A stretch of DNA of 38,278 bases from positions 1 to 38,278 of the forward strand of contig JANQSH010000058.1 of assembly GCA_028284145.1 (NCBI GenBank), in the 5' to 3' direction. Made by a program: the position numbers and the translations under genes. The notes below the pieces were generated by a model. It saw only the letters and a program-made list of their open reading frames with translations. It was not told the DNA's origin and made no database searches. The stretch is from Planctomycetaceae bacterium. Lineage in GTDB: Bacteria; Planctomycetota; Planctomycetia; Planctomycetales; Planctomycetaceae. Shown piece by piece: positions 15,845-24,695 of the stretch; position 1 is the first letter of the stretch; every line of letters starts with the position of its first letter.

Positions 15845-17298
15845 ACGTTGCTCCGACTGGTCCCGCCATTCTGCAACACTTGCAGCATGTTCTGGATGGA
15901 CAGCGACACAATTCGAGTGAGTTCGCCAGACAATTGCAGGAGTTGGATGAGCGAGTTTCGGAACTCGTCCAACGCAAAGGCGAAACCATCGTCCAACTGG
16001 CTCAGCATTACCTGCCCGATATGTCATCCGAACATGTCCACCAGGTTTTTGGCGATGTTCGCAGAGAACTCGATTCGATTCTGAAACGGAAGCACAAACG
16101 AGAACGCGACCTGGCCCGGAAGATTGATCGGATCGTCTCACGGCAACAGGATGCCAGTCGTCAGCTCGAATCGGTCACGCGTGAATTGAATGAAAAAGTG
16201 GTGCAACGCGAACGGCTCGAAAACGAGTTAACGCAACACTTGCAGACGAACGACACGTTTCTCCAACTTTCAGAGCGAACAATTGACGCGGAACGGCGTC
16301 TGGCAGAACACGAATCGCGCGTCATCGAACTCAACGGAGAAGCCGACCGAAAACTTCCCTCCTATCAACAGAGCATCCTGTTTCAGTATCTCTGGAATCG
16401 CCACTACGGCACACCGGAATACAATTGCGGCAGGCTGATTCGACGACTCGACGATTGGGTGGCACGTTTGATCGATTACCGCAAGTATCGTCCCAGTTAT
16501 CTGTTCCTCTGCACGACCGCCGAACGGGTGGCTGAGGAGGTTAAGCGGCGCCGGGCCGAATTCGAGCGGGACGTATCGGAAATGGAGGGTATTGAAAACG
16601 GCTTGTCCGCGGAACTCGGGCTCGATCCGATTCTCCAGACGGGCACACAACTGGGTGAACAGCGTGATGCGATGGTGGAAGAATTAACGTCACTCGAAAG
16701 TGAACTCGAAGCACTTGAGGATGAACTGATCGAGTTGGAGTCTGACGAAGGCCGATTTTTCGACGACGCCATCGACCGGCTTCGGAAGTTTTTGTCAGAA
16801 ACAGAAACGAGTGTGCTGGAACAGCGGGCAGAGCAAACGCCAGAAAAGCTGGATGACGAAATCGTGGCGGAAATCGGCTATCTCAACGAGGAGTTGGACG
16901 ACTCACGAGAGTCGATTCGTGAGATGCGAGAAAAACGAACCGACGCGGAGAAACTGATCAAAGGCCTGGGCTACGTTTTACGGGAATGCCAGAACTCGGA
17001 TTTCGATTCCGACCGGTGTTATTTCGATCCCGACTTCGATGTCACCATTCCCATAGATCGATTTTTGAAAAAAGAAATCGGCAGACAGACCCTGCTGCTC
17101 GAAATCCGAAAACGCCAGCACTTCCACCCCACGTGGGTTGATAAACTTTTTCAAAGGACCGCGAGCATTTTGAACAACGAGACTTCGCGAGCCGTCATTC
17201 GTGCCGTGGCAGAACTGGCCACACAGGTCCTCATTCACACGCTCTCAAATAAACAGGGACGGCGTAACCGTACCTTCACGCGGAAAAAGGGGTTTTGA
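15838..17298 (+). CDS. Long coiled-coil protein of the DUF6384 block, unknown function
   Basis: A 486-residue protein without signal peptide or membrane segments. Residues ~20-165 and ~215-330 are heptad-rich coiled coils. Between them lies a compact segment, SYQQSILFQYLWNRHYGTPEYNCGRLIRRLDDWVARLIDY, that looks like a folded domain. The C-terminus has an aromatic, acidic stretch (DSDRCYFDPDFDVTIP) and ends in a basic tail (GRRNRTFTRKKGF). No enzymatic motif or P-loop is visible, so it is not an SMC-type ATPase. Its ATG lies inside the end of the DUF6384-like gene (overlap 15838-15844), indicating one operon. Repeat copy E follows 40 bases after its stop. Confidence 0.75.
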   Translation: MVDVAPTGPAILQHLQHVLDGQRHNSSEFARQLQELDERVSELVQRKGETIVQLAQHYLPDMSSEHVHQVFGDVRRELDSILKRKHKRERDLARKIDRIVSRQQDASRQLESVTRELNEKVVQRERLENELTQHLQTNDTFLQLSERTIDAERRLAEHESRVIELNGEADRKLPSYQQSILFQYLWNRHYGTPEYNCGRLIRRLDDWVARLIDYRKYRPSYLFLCTTAERVAEEVKRRRAEFERDVSEMEGIENGLSAELGLDPILQTGTQLGEQRDAMVEELTSLESELEALEDELIELESDEGRFFDDAIDRLRKFLSETETSVLEQRAEQTPEKLDDEIVAEIGYLNEELDDSRESIREMREKRTDAEKLIKGLGYVLRECQNSDFDSDRCYFDPDFDVTIPIDRFLKKEIGRQTLLLEIRKRQHFHPTWVDKLFQRTASILNNETSRAVIRAVAELATQVLIHTLSNKQGRRNRTFTRKKGF

Positions 17299-17337
17299 GA
17301 ATCTGACAATTTGTTTCCACATTCGCTCACACAGTTC

Positions 17338-17444
17338 TACAGGCAGTTTACTTTTTGGTGTGACATCTCAGGCTCGTGGGGAACGTATGTTTGCAGGCCA
17401 ATCGACGTCCATCGCGGTACAGAAGAGCGTAATAATACGCTCTA
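17338..17444 (-). repeat. Interspersed ~105-bp repeat, copy E
   Basis: Inverse orientation. The left edge is TACAGGCAGTTTAC, the middle GGCTCGTGGGGAACGTATG and CGACGTCCATCGCGG, and the right edge GAGCGTAATAATACGCTCTA. The terminal hairpin has a three-base longer loop than other copies. It lies between the coiled-coil gene and the GT8 gene, both on the plus strand. Confidence 0.85.
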
Positions 17445-17534
17445 TTTGAACAGATGTTGCGGCTGGGTTACACACGCCACGGCCAATTCACAATCCTCAA
17501 AACATCTTTCGCACGTTACTGAACGGTCAACCCA

Positions 17535-18602
17535 TTGAATCAATCATCATCAACAGAGAACTCCACTCATCAGCAGGACCCTGTTGTCGTCTGCGCAGCG
17601 GATGAAAATTTTGCCCGCCCGCTGGCTGTCACCGTTCGTTCTTTACTGGAGAACCTCGACCGCAGTCGAACGTTGCGACTGTTTGTCGTTGATGTCGGTC
17701 TCTCATCGAAAGATCGAAAACAACTCGCTCAATCGTGGGACGACTTTCCAGTGAATATCACCTGGCTGGCGACTGACGCTTCCTTCCTCAACGTTTTTCC
17801 GGTGTCGCATCATGTGACACACGCTTCCTACATTCGGCTGGCGCTCCCGGAATTACTCCCCGAAGATATTGATCGCACGATCTACCTTGATTGCGATGTC
17901 GTTGTGCAGGGTGATATCGGAGATCTGTGGGACACGCCACTGAATGACCGACATTGCCTGGCCGTCCAGGATATGGCCGCCCCGTACGTCGACGCCAGTT
18001 TTGGACCGGAACAGTTGTCGCATAGTTTTCCCTGGCTGGTTTCCACACGACCAGTGAGCAACTGTCAGAGACTGGGGATCTCACCTCGTTCGAAGTACTT
18101 TAATGCGGGCGTCATGCCGATTGATCTGGGGAAATGGCGGGCGGATGAGTTACAGCAACAGTTTTTCGATTGCCTGACACATTACCGAAAACATGCCTGG
18201 TGTTGGGATCAGTACGCGTTAAATGTCGTGTTGTCGGGAAAGTGGGGGGAACTCGATCCGGAGTGGAATGTGCAGCAACACCTGTTCGAGTATCCGACTC
18301 TCGCGGAGGCTCCACTCGAAATCACAGTCGCAGAAAGAACCGTGAGGGTTCCAAAAATCGTGCATTTTTCTTCCTCCGCCAAACCGTGGTCGATAGAGTG
18401 TCGGCATCCCATGAAGGACCTGTTTTTTGAGTATCTCGACCGTACTGATTGGAAGGGATGGCGTCCTGAAGGCAAGAATTCACTTGTGGGAAGTCTAAGG
18501 AAAAACGGGCCAGGCAAACTCTTTCTGTCGTTCGCACGGCGACTCCGGCGAACGTATCGACGCGCCTGTTGGACACTCACGAAATCCCGACGATCCGATT
18601 GA
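17535..18602 (+). CDS. Glycosyltransferase family 8 protein
   Basis: A 355-residue retaining sugar transferase of the GT8 family, of the kind that adds hexoses to lipopolysaccharide cores or other glycans from nucleotide sugars. The fold's first strand is VVVCAADENFARPLAVTVRS. The metal-binding DxD is in TIYLDCDVVVQGDI (DCD 119-121), and the family motifs YFNAGVMPIDLGKW, WDQYALNVVLSGKW and KIVHFSSSAKPW follow. The C-terminus is basic. The only start that keeps the whole fold is a TTG at 17535, because a TGA lies just upstream; no strong ribosome-binding site is visible. It stands alone between repeat copy E and a convergent lipase gene. Confidence 0.88.
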   Translation: MNQSSSTENSTHQQDPVVVCAADENFARPLAVTVRSLLENLDRSRTLRLFVVDVGLSSKDRKQLAQSWDDFPVNITWLATDASFLNVFPVSHHVTHASYIRLALPELLPEDIDRTIYLDCDVVVQGDIGDLWDTPLNDRHCLAVQDMAAPYVDASFGPEQLSHSFPWLVSTRPVSNCQRLGISPRSKYFNAGVMPIDLGKWRADELQQQFFDCLTHYRKHAWCWDQYALNVVLSGKWGELDPEWNVQQHLFEYPTLAEAPLEITVAERTVRVPKIVHFSSSAKPWSIECRHPMKDLFFEYLDRTDWKGWRPEGKNSLVGSLRKNGPGKLFLSFARRLRRTYRRACWTLTKSRRSD

Positions 18603-18989
18603 TGGCAATTCGTGTGATTGATTTGATTTCCCATCAGGCAGATTTTCGTGCCACCATGAGGAAATGGCCGGATGGCAGACAGAGCATCCCCCTGAGTGAC
18701 AAATTTGCGAAGCAGGGGGGGAGTTGCGAGATCATCGCGACCAGCCATTGCGTCAGTCGAGCCCGATTTTTTCCACTACAACGCACATTGAGGGTTTACC
18801 CCCCGGTTGCGATCGTCAATCAACGACTTACGTTCGAATTCCGCGCGAGAAAACTTCCAAATTCCGAAATTTTGCAATCAACTGACGAACCTGGGCAACT
18901 GACGAACCTGGGCAAGCGCGTTCCGGCTTCAGACGAGTGACGACAGCAGACCGCAAGTGAAACCGATGATCGCATGTCGTGAACGCAGC
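18603..18989. other. Noncoding gap between convergent genes
   Basis: A 387-bp gap separates the ends of the GT8 gene and the patatin-like gene. The frames in it lack ribosome-binding sites and protein-like composition. The one structure I see is the 17-bp tandem duplication at 18880-18913. No clear terminator hairpin with a T tract is present. Confidence 0.5.
18880..18913. repeat. 17-bp perfect tandem duplication
   Basis: The unit AACTGACGAACCTGGGC occurs twice head to tail (18880-18896 and 18897-18913). It lies in noncoding DNA and is likely a replication-slippage duplication. Confidence 0.85.
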
Positions 18990-19958
18990 TCAACGAAAGC
19001 GGCGGATGTTCGATTTCAACTTCGATGTGGGCGTTTGCGGAATGGGAAGCAGGTTCAACCAGCGCTGCCAAAGTTGAGAACCGGCATGACTTTCTTCAAT
19101 CGCATGAATTGCGGCGTCATAACCAGCCTGAATGACGTCGGCGGATGTGGAAAAATCGAACCATTCAATGTCACCGACCTGCGGACGAATGATCAAATCG
19201 GCTCCATCTTCGACCGCCTGTCGCAGCATGTTCTCGCCGATCTCGTCCATCCGCATCATCACATCAAAGGCGGTGTTACATTCCGTGCGGGGGCGAATTC
19301 CCGAACTGACGTCGACCGCAATCAGGTGCTTCGGGTCATACGTCAATGCTGTCATCACGGGAAGCGAACAGCAGACGCCAACATCCACCAGCAACATCCC
19401 CTCATATTCCACTGGCGGAAAGATCCCCGGCAGTGACGAAGAGGCTTTGGAAAGCAATCGCAATGGTCCCCGATCAAATACGACCGGGTGACCGCTAAGC
19501 AAATCCGCTGTAACGATATGCAACGGCGTTGGTGCATCAGCAATGTCGACGTCCGGCAATAAATGTTCGAGCACCTCATCGAGGATCTGTGATGACAGCA
19601 GCGATGGCAAAAAACTGCCGCGGTACATGGCTCGGTTCTTGCGAACGATCCTGGCCAGTTTCTGATACCAACTGTAGAACCGGCTGTCTTCCTCCCGGGA
19701 AGGGCGATGACTCGAACCGAACAGCCGTCGCTGATGCTGCTGGAACGTATCGGAGAGAAGATAATCGAGCGCACGCGACTTCAGTTTTTCGACGTCCGGT
19801 TCAAAGGCGATCATTCCGCCAGCCATGCTGCCGGCGCTGACGCCAATAATGCGATTGATGCCGACGTTGTGTTCCTGCAATGCCTGGAAGACGCCCAGAT
19901 GAGCCACGCCGCGCGCACCACCACCTCCGAGAGCGAGTGTTGCACGACGCAAACTCAT
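18990..19958 (-). CDS. Patatin-like phospholipase (RssA/YlbK type)
   Basis: A 322-residue soluble lipid hydrolase-like protein using a Ser-Asp dyad. The oxyanion loop is GGGGARGVAHLG (11-22). The nucleophile elbow is GVSAG, with Ser41. The Asp is in LLVDVGVCCSLPV (Asp192). The usual DGG/DGA motif is here DVG, and the Asn-Pro that normally follows is replaced by Cys-Ser, so this is a divergent member. GGAG lies seven bases before the ATG at 19958. It begins 28 bases after the acyl-CoA dehydrogenase stop and is most likely co-transcribed as the last gene of the fatty-acid cluster, where releasing fatty acids from lipids would feed the pathway. Confidence 0.88.
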   Translation of the reverse strand: MSLRRATLALGGGGARGVAHLGVFQALQEHNVGINRIIGVSAGSMAGGMIAFEPDVEKLKSRALDYLLSDTFQQHQRRLFGSSHRPSREEDSRFYSWYQKLARIVRKNRAMYRGSFLPSLLSSQILDEVLEHLLPDVDIADAPTPLHIVTADLLSGHPVVFDRGPLRLLSKASSSLPGIFPPVEYEGMLLVDVGVCCSLPVMTALTYDPKHLIAVDVSSGIRPRTECNTAFDVMMRMDEIGENMLRQAVEDGADLIIRPQVGDIEWFDFSTSADVIQAGYDAAIHAIEESHAGSQLWQRWLNLLPIPQTPTSKLKSNIRRFR

Positions 19959-19986
19959 GTGATTCTCCGGTTTCAGGTTTGAAGCG

Positions 19987-21933
19987 TTACCCTGCCTGTT
20001 CGTAGGGCATCAGAATGTCCAACGTGGCGACATCTTCCAGCGGTTGGAATTTGCCGTTGGCAATGGCTTCACCCAACTTCGACACCTTCTTGAAATACCG
20101 ATCACTCGGTCGCCCACCTTTCAAGTCCTCGGTCAGCTTGAGGCAGAGACAATCAGCCGCCTGCTGGACGAGTTCGTCCCCATTGCGTGCTGCGTACAAA
20201 CTGGTACAGAGTATGACAGTAGCCGTTTGAATGCGATGTGACAGTTCTGCCATCCGCAATTGACGATCGGCAAGCGCCAACTGAAACTTCCGCATCGTGC
20301 CAGTCACTTCAAACCTGGACTTCTGCAGGAAGTCGGCTGCGAAATCGGCATGGGCCTTCAAATTCTTTGGCATCGAAGGCCATTTTGGTGCCCCACCGAG
20401 ACTGGCCTTTTCGCTCATAAACCACTTCGAGTAGGTCCAGAGCGGCCCTTTCAGCACCCAGGCATGAGCCGGATTCATCGGGTTCGGGTTCTTGATCCCG
20501 GCGTTATACAATGCTTTGCCAATCGGCTCGAAGAAGGTTTTGCCGTGGTGCTTCACCAGCGATTTGAAAAACGCCATACCAAGCATTTCGCCTTCCCCCT
20601 CATAAATGCAGGGAGCGAGAAACTCGTGGACGTTGTCACCGATGAGATGGCCGTGCAGGAAGGATCGCCCGCCGTGAGTCTTCATGGTGAGTTCGATCGA
20701 CGCTTCTTTCTGCGCTTCGCTACCGAAGATTTTGGCGATGATACATTCCATTTCGCCGCGGTAGCCGTTGTCGATCAGTGAACCACACCACTCGACCAGC
20801 GCATCGCAGGCGACAATCAAACCGGCCATGTGGCCGATGCGCCGCTGCACCAGTTCCCGCCTGGCAATGAGGTCGCCATAAGTCTTGCGGTAATTCGCCC
20901 AGGGGAGAATACTCTGCAGCATGACGCGCATTGTCCCCGCCGCGTTCGCACAGAGCGCGACGCGACCCAGGTTCAAACCGTGGTACGCAATTGTCAAACC
21001 GTCGCCTTTAACGGGTGTCAAAAGATTCTCTGCCGGCACGCGGAAGTTCTTGAAAATCAACCCCTGGTTGTAGGCATGCTTCAACGCGTACAACCCGTAA
21101 GGCACGATCTGAAAATGCTCGTTCTCTTCTTTCGGAAGATCGGCAATCAACACGGCTGGTTTATCTTCAATCAAACAGACCAGACCAACAGTCCGGTTGG
21201 TTGTTGCGTTGGTGATGAAGAGTTTCTCACCATTAACCACGTACTCGTCGCCATCCAAATGGGCGCGGGTCCGCAAGGCGGTCAGATCGGAACCGGCACA
21301 AGGTTCGGTCAGGGCAAAGGCGGAGAGACATTCTCCCGTCGCCAACTTCGGCAGGTACTTCTGCTTTTGTTCTGGTGAACCAAATGTGCGAACCGGGTCA
21401 ACAGCACCGATGCAACCATGAACAGATGCCAATCCCGCGACAGTCGGATCGCAGGTTGCCATTCGCGTCAGGAATCTGGCGAAATTCACGAACCTGGAAC
21501 CGGAGCCGCCATACTGTTTGTCGACCAGCAGGCCCCAGTAACCAGCGGAGCCGAGTTCCTCAAATACCTCTTCGGTAATCTTGTGATTCTCACCCAGCAA
21601 TGTACCGCCATCGCGGTGTTTCACCACAACATCGATTGACTTGTCCATCACTGCCTGAGTATCCGGATCGGTCGGTCCCGATTGGAAATCGAATAACTCA
21701 ACAGGCAGCACACGATCCCAGACCGCTCGGTGAGCCGGGCTGTTCTGCGTCTGGTACTGAGGCGAGAACATTGCTTCGACCTGATCGTCGGCAGCGTCGA
21801 CCGCTCCAGTACGGCGGGCTTCATCGTCGCTCTTTCCGCCCAGCTTCAAGGCGGTTTCGGCGAAGGAAGGTTCGGTTGGATCAACAGTCCCCTTTTCGGA
21901 CTCGACGGTTGTGTTGCTCTGTTCGGTTGTCAT
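19987..21933 (-). CDS. Acyl-CoA dehydrogenase, long form
   Basis: A 648-residue flavoenzyme that makes the first double bond of fatty-acid beta-oxidation. It has an N-terminal helical domain ([21 protein letters not shown]) and the FAD/substrate beta-domain with [17 protein letters not shown] and the [15 protein letters not shown] segment. The C-terminal helical domain has the catalytic-Glu loop [12 protein letters not shown]-terminal extension of ~150 residues makes it longer than the ~380-residue common type and nearer to FadE-like enzymes. The first ~75 residues are polar and probably disordered. A 27-codon frame with a strong ribosome-binding site lies upstream in the same reading frame, separated by a single TGA (see 21976-22059). 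Confidence 0.92.
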   Translation of the reverse strand: MTTEQSNTTVESEKGTVDPTEPSFAETALKLGGKSDDEARRTGAVDAADDQVEAMFSPQYQTQNSPAHRAVWDRVLPVELFDFQSGPTDPDTQAVMDKSIDVVVKHRDGGTLLGENHKITEEVFEELGSAGYWGLLVDKQYGGSGSRFVNFARFLTRMATCDPTVAGLASVHGCIGAVDPVRTFGSPEQKQKYLPKLATGECLSAFALTEPCAGSDLTALRTRAHLDGDEYVVNGEKLFITNATTNRTVGLVCLIEDKPAVLIADLPKEENEHFQIVPYGLYALKHAYNQGLIFKNFRVPAENLLTPVKGDGLTIAYHGLNLGRVALCANAAGTMRVMLQSILPWANYRKTYGDLIARRELVQRRIGHMAGLIVACDALVEWCGSLIDNGYRGEMECIIAKIFGSEAQKEASIELTMKTHGGRSFLHGHLIGDNVHEFLAPCIYEGEGEMLGMAFFKSLVKHHGKTFFEPIGKALYNAGIKNPNPMNPAHAWVLKGPLWTYSKWFMSEKASLGGAPKWPSMPKNLKAHADFAADFLQKSRFEVTGTMRKFQLALADRQLRMAELSHRIQTATVILCTSLYAARNGDELVQQAADCLCLKLTEDLKGGRPSDRYFKKVSKLGEAIANGKFQPLEDVATLDILMPYEQAG

Positions 21934-21975
21934 GGTTTGCTCTTTCTGCTTGTTGGCTGGCGAGAAGGCCTGGGT

Positions 21976-22059
21976 TCATCCTTCTTGAGAAAGGTGTTCA
22001 ACATGTCCCTCATCTGTGTTCGCCGAATCAGTCTGTTGACGCCCTTGATTCTGACTCAT
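21976..22059 (-). CDS. Short upstream ORF in frame with the acyl-CoA dehydrogenase
   Basis: A 27-codon frame starts at an ATG at 22059 and is preceded by AAGGAAGG, one of the strongest ribosome-binding sites in the window. The peptide is polar (MSQNQGRQQTDSAN...) and ends at TGA 21976-21978. The frame continues with 14 sense codons and no other stop to the dehydrogenase ATG at 21933. It could be a leader peptide, an N-terminal extension lost to a nonsense mutation, or a TGA read-through. Composition resembles the disordered N-terminus of the dehydrogenase, which favours a former extension. Confidence 0.45.
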   Translation of the reverse strand: MSQNQGRQQTDSANTDEGHVEHLSQEG

Positions 22060-22130
22060 TGCGATTTCCTTCCTTGAATTCGCTGAATACCAATGGAAAT
22101 CTCCACCCGAAAATCTCCGATGTGAAACGT

Positions 22131-22231
22131 TAGAACGCATGACGCTCTTCTGTGCCGCAATGCACGTCGTCTGGCCTGCAAATACAGGCCCCACGAGCCA
22201 GAGACTTCACACAAAAAGGAAACTGCTCCAG
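22131..22231 (+). repeat. Interspersed ~100-bp repeat, copy F
   Basis: It begins TAGAACGCATGACGCTC and ends AAGGAAACTGCTCCA. The internal hairpin GCCTGCAAATACAGGC is perfect in this copy. It lies inside the fatty-acid cluster, between the hydratase/dehydrogenase gene and the acyl-CoA dehydrogenase, and so probably within or just ahead of the promoter region of the latter. Confidence 0.85.
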
Positions 22232-22401
22232 GCCGCAAAGGAACGTCTTCCCTGTCCGCTCCATTGTGTGTGTCGTCTTCGGCATCTGAAAAAACAATCT
22301 CTGGCTTTTTGCGGCCCACATTTCTTCATAAGGTCCAGGAAATTTTCGCCACTGCAAACGGTCGCCATAACCGGGCAGCAACGGTCCCGATCGCCCCGAC
22401 A

Positions 22402-24612
22402 TCAGGCGATTGACTTCTGACGGTCTTCCTCCTTCGCAGACTCGAAAAAGTTCCGGTTGGCTCCGAAATACTCCCGCAGCAGGCTGCAGCACTCGAATCG
22501 ATTGCCACACTCTTTCTGCAGCCGCTCCAAATCGGCAATCACGTTCCTGATTCCCATCTGATCAATCGTCCGTAGTGGCCCACCTCGGAACGGCGCGAAT
22601 CCCGTGCCGATGACCATCGAAAGATCAACCATCCACGGCTCAGTGACAATCTGTTCGCCAAGGCATTTTGCGCTCTCATTCAACAGACTCAGGATCAGGC
22701 GACGCGTGATCGCTTCGCCATTGTCTGCGGCGGAAAACTCCGATACGGCTGCCGGGATGTCGATCAACCCGGTGGCATCAAACGGGACCGATCCGACCTT
22801 CTTCCTGCCTTCCCATTGATAAAAACCGATGCCCGTTTTCTGACCTTTGCGATCTTGTTCGCACATCGCGCTGAGCACTTTGGCGGTTGGGTTTGGCTCG
22901 GTCTGGAAGACTTCCATCGTTTGCGCGACATGTGCCGCGACATCCACCCCGACAACATCCAGCAATTCCATCGGTCCCATCGGCATGCCGAACTTCTTCA
23001 TCTCCTTGTCAATTTGTGAAGCCGACGCACCTTCACAGAACAACCGCACACCTTCTGAAAGGTACGGGAAGAGAATTCGGTTGACGAGGAAGCCGGGGCT
23101 GTCGGCGACGACGATCGACGTTTTGCCCAACTTCTTTACCAGCCGGACTAACGCGTCGATCGTTTTTTCTGTCGTTGTGTCTGTCTTTACAATTTCGACC
23201 AGGTCCATCCGATGCACGGGGTTGAAGAAGTGCAGACCGGCAACGCGGTCCGGTTCTTTCACCACTTCGCCAATGTTGGCAATCGGAATCGAAGAGGTAT
23301 TGCTGACCAGCAGGGCAGACTCTTTCACGTTGGCTTCCAGGTCGCGGAAGATCGTCTGCTTCAACTCTTCGTTTTCGATAACCGCTTCAACAATGACATC
23401 GCAATCGGCAAAGTCGGACCATTCCAGCGTGCAGGTCATCTTCGCCAGTCGCTCTTCAGCTTCGCTCTGCCGCATTCGACCTTTCCTGACCAGATCGTCA
23501 AACAGTTTATCGATCCGCTCTTTGCCCGCGGCGAGTTGCTCATCATTGATCTCTTTCAGAACAACATTGTATCCTTGGTAGCAGGCGAGTTGTGCGATGC
23601 CAGCCCCCATCGTCCCGCCGCCGACCACACCGATGTTCTGCACGTCTGCCAGGCGTTTGGACTTCTCAAGCGACGACCAGGTTTTCGGATTGCGGGCCTT
23701 TTCGCGGCCATAAAACAGACTGAGTAACGATCGACAGGTCGGAGAGAACACCAACTCGGCAAAAGCGTTTTGTTCATATTCCAACCCTGCCTGCATTGTG
23801 CTGCTTAAGCCAATTTCGACCGCGCGGACGGCATGCGGCAGGGCAGGGTAGTTGGTGGCATTTTTGGCGATCTTCTTGCGGACTTCTTTGAAAACCAGCC
23901 AGCGACCAATACCGGTGTAATTCAGCAATTTATCCTTCAAGGGCAACTTCGGTCGTCTGGCAATCACAGTTTTTTGATTCGCGAGCAGTACATCAATCAA
24001 TGTGCCGGTCTGTGCGTCGAACTGACTCGGCTCTGCGGCGGCGTCGACCAGGCCGATTTTCTTTGCCCTGGCAGCGGGAAGTTTTTTCGCCTCAAGAATC
24101 ATTCCCAGTGCGGTTGTCAGCCCGACCAACCTGGGCAAACGTTGTGTGCCACCCCAGGCGGGAATGAAACCGAGTGTGACTTCTGGAAGTCCGATGCGGG
24201 TTGACCCGTCATCACGCGCAATTCGGGCTGTACAGGCCAGTGCGAATTCCAGCCCACCACCCAAACAGGGGCCATGAATGACAGCGACCGTCGGCATGCG
24301 GAGCGCCTCGACACGATTGAACAAAGATTGTCCGGCGGCAACGACTTCTTTCACTTCGTCGACCGTTTTCATCCCTTCGACTTCGGTGACATCAGCTCCG
24401 GCAAAGAATCCCGATTCTTTACCGCTCCGAAAAACGACCAGCCGGGCTGAGGCATCGTTCTCCAGCTGAGAAAGGACGCCATCCAGTTCGCGCAACACAC
24501 GTTCGTTGAAAACATTCAATGGACGATCCGGGAGATCGACAGTGACCGTGACTACGCCTCGGTCATCTTTCTGAATCTGGAAACATTCGAAGTTCGTCTT
24601 CTCGTCCGTCAT
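22402..24612 (-). CDS. fadJ: Fatty-acid oxidation complex alpha subunit (enoyl-CoA hydratase / 3-hydroxyacyl-CoA dehydrogenase)
   Basis: A 736-residue bifunctional enzyme for the second and third steps of beta-oxidation. The N-terminal crotonase domain (~1-200) holds HGPCLGGGLEFALAC and IGLPEVTLGFIPAWGG, with the two Glu residues expected for catalysis. A linker leads to the NAD-binding domain beginning NIGVVGGGTMGAGIAQLA. The dehydrogenase His lies in LHFFNPVHRMDLVEIV, and the C-terminal helical domains carry SPGFLVNRILFPYLSEG. Length fits FadJ/FadB; the symbol is by similarity, since the two are hard to separate by eye. The ATG at 24612 follows GGGAGAGG closely; a GTG at 24630 is upstream of that site. 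The thiolase gene lies 83 bp upstream in the operon. Confidence 0.92.
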   Translation of the reverse strand: MTDEKTNFECFQIQKDDRGVVTVTVDLPDRPLNVFNERVLRELDGVLSQLENDASARLVVFRSGKESGFFAGADVTEVEGMKTVDEVKEVVAAGQSLFNRVEALRMPTVAVIHGPCLGGGLEFALACTARIARDDGSTRIGLPEVTLGFIPAWGGTQRLPRLVGLTTALGMILEAKKLPAARAKKIGLVDAAAEPSQFDAQTGTLIDVLLANQKTVIARRPKLPLKDKLLNYTGIGRWLVFKEVRKKIAKNATNYPALPHAVRAVEIGLSSTMQAGLEYEQNAFAELVFSPTCRSLLSLFYGREKARNPKTWSSLEKSKRLADVQNIGVVGGGTMGAGIAQLACYQGYNVVLKEINDEQLAAGKERIDKLFDDLVRKGRMRQSEAEERLAKMTCTLEWSDFADCDVIVEAVIENEELKQTIFRDLEANVKESALLVSNTSSIPIANIGEVVKEPDRVAGLHFFNPVHRMDLVEIVKTDTTTEKTIDALVRLVKKLGKTSIVVADSPGFLVNRILFPYLSEGVRLFCEGASASQIDKEMKKFGMPMGPMELLDVVGVDVAAHVAQTMEVFQTEPNPTAKVLSAMCEQDRKGQKTGIGFYQWEGRKKVGSVPFDATGLIDIPAAVSEFSAADNGEAITRRLILSLLNESAKCLGEQIVTEPWMVDLSMVIGTGFAPFRGGPLRTIDQMGIRNVIADLERLQKECGNRFECCSLLREYFGANRNFFESAKEEDRQKSIA

Positions 24613-24695
24613 TGGTCGCCTCTCCCTCACCTTTGCGTTGACTCGTTGACAATTCCTGTTGTCATACTTCTATCTGTTCACCATTGACGTTGGAT

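Noticed and set aside
18569..18940. 123-codon plus-strand frame between the GT8 and patatin-like genes
   Set aside because: It begins inside the GT8 gene, spans a 17-bp tandem duplication and shows no recognisable protein character.
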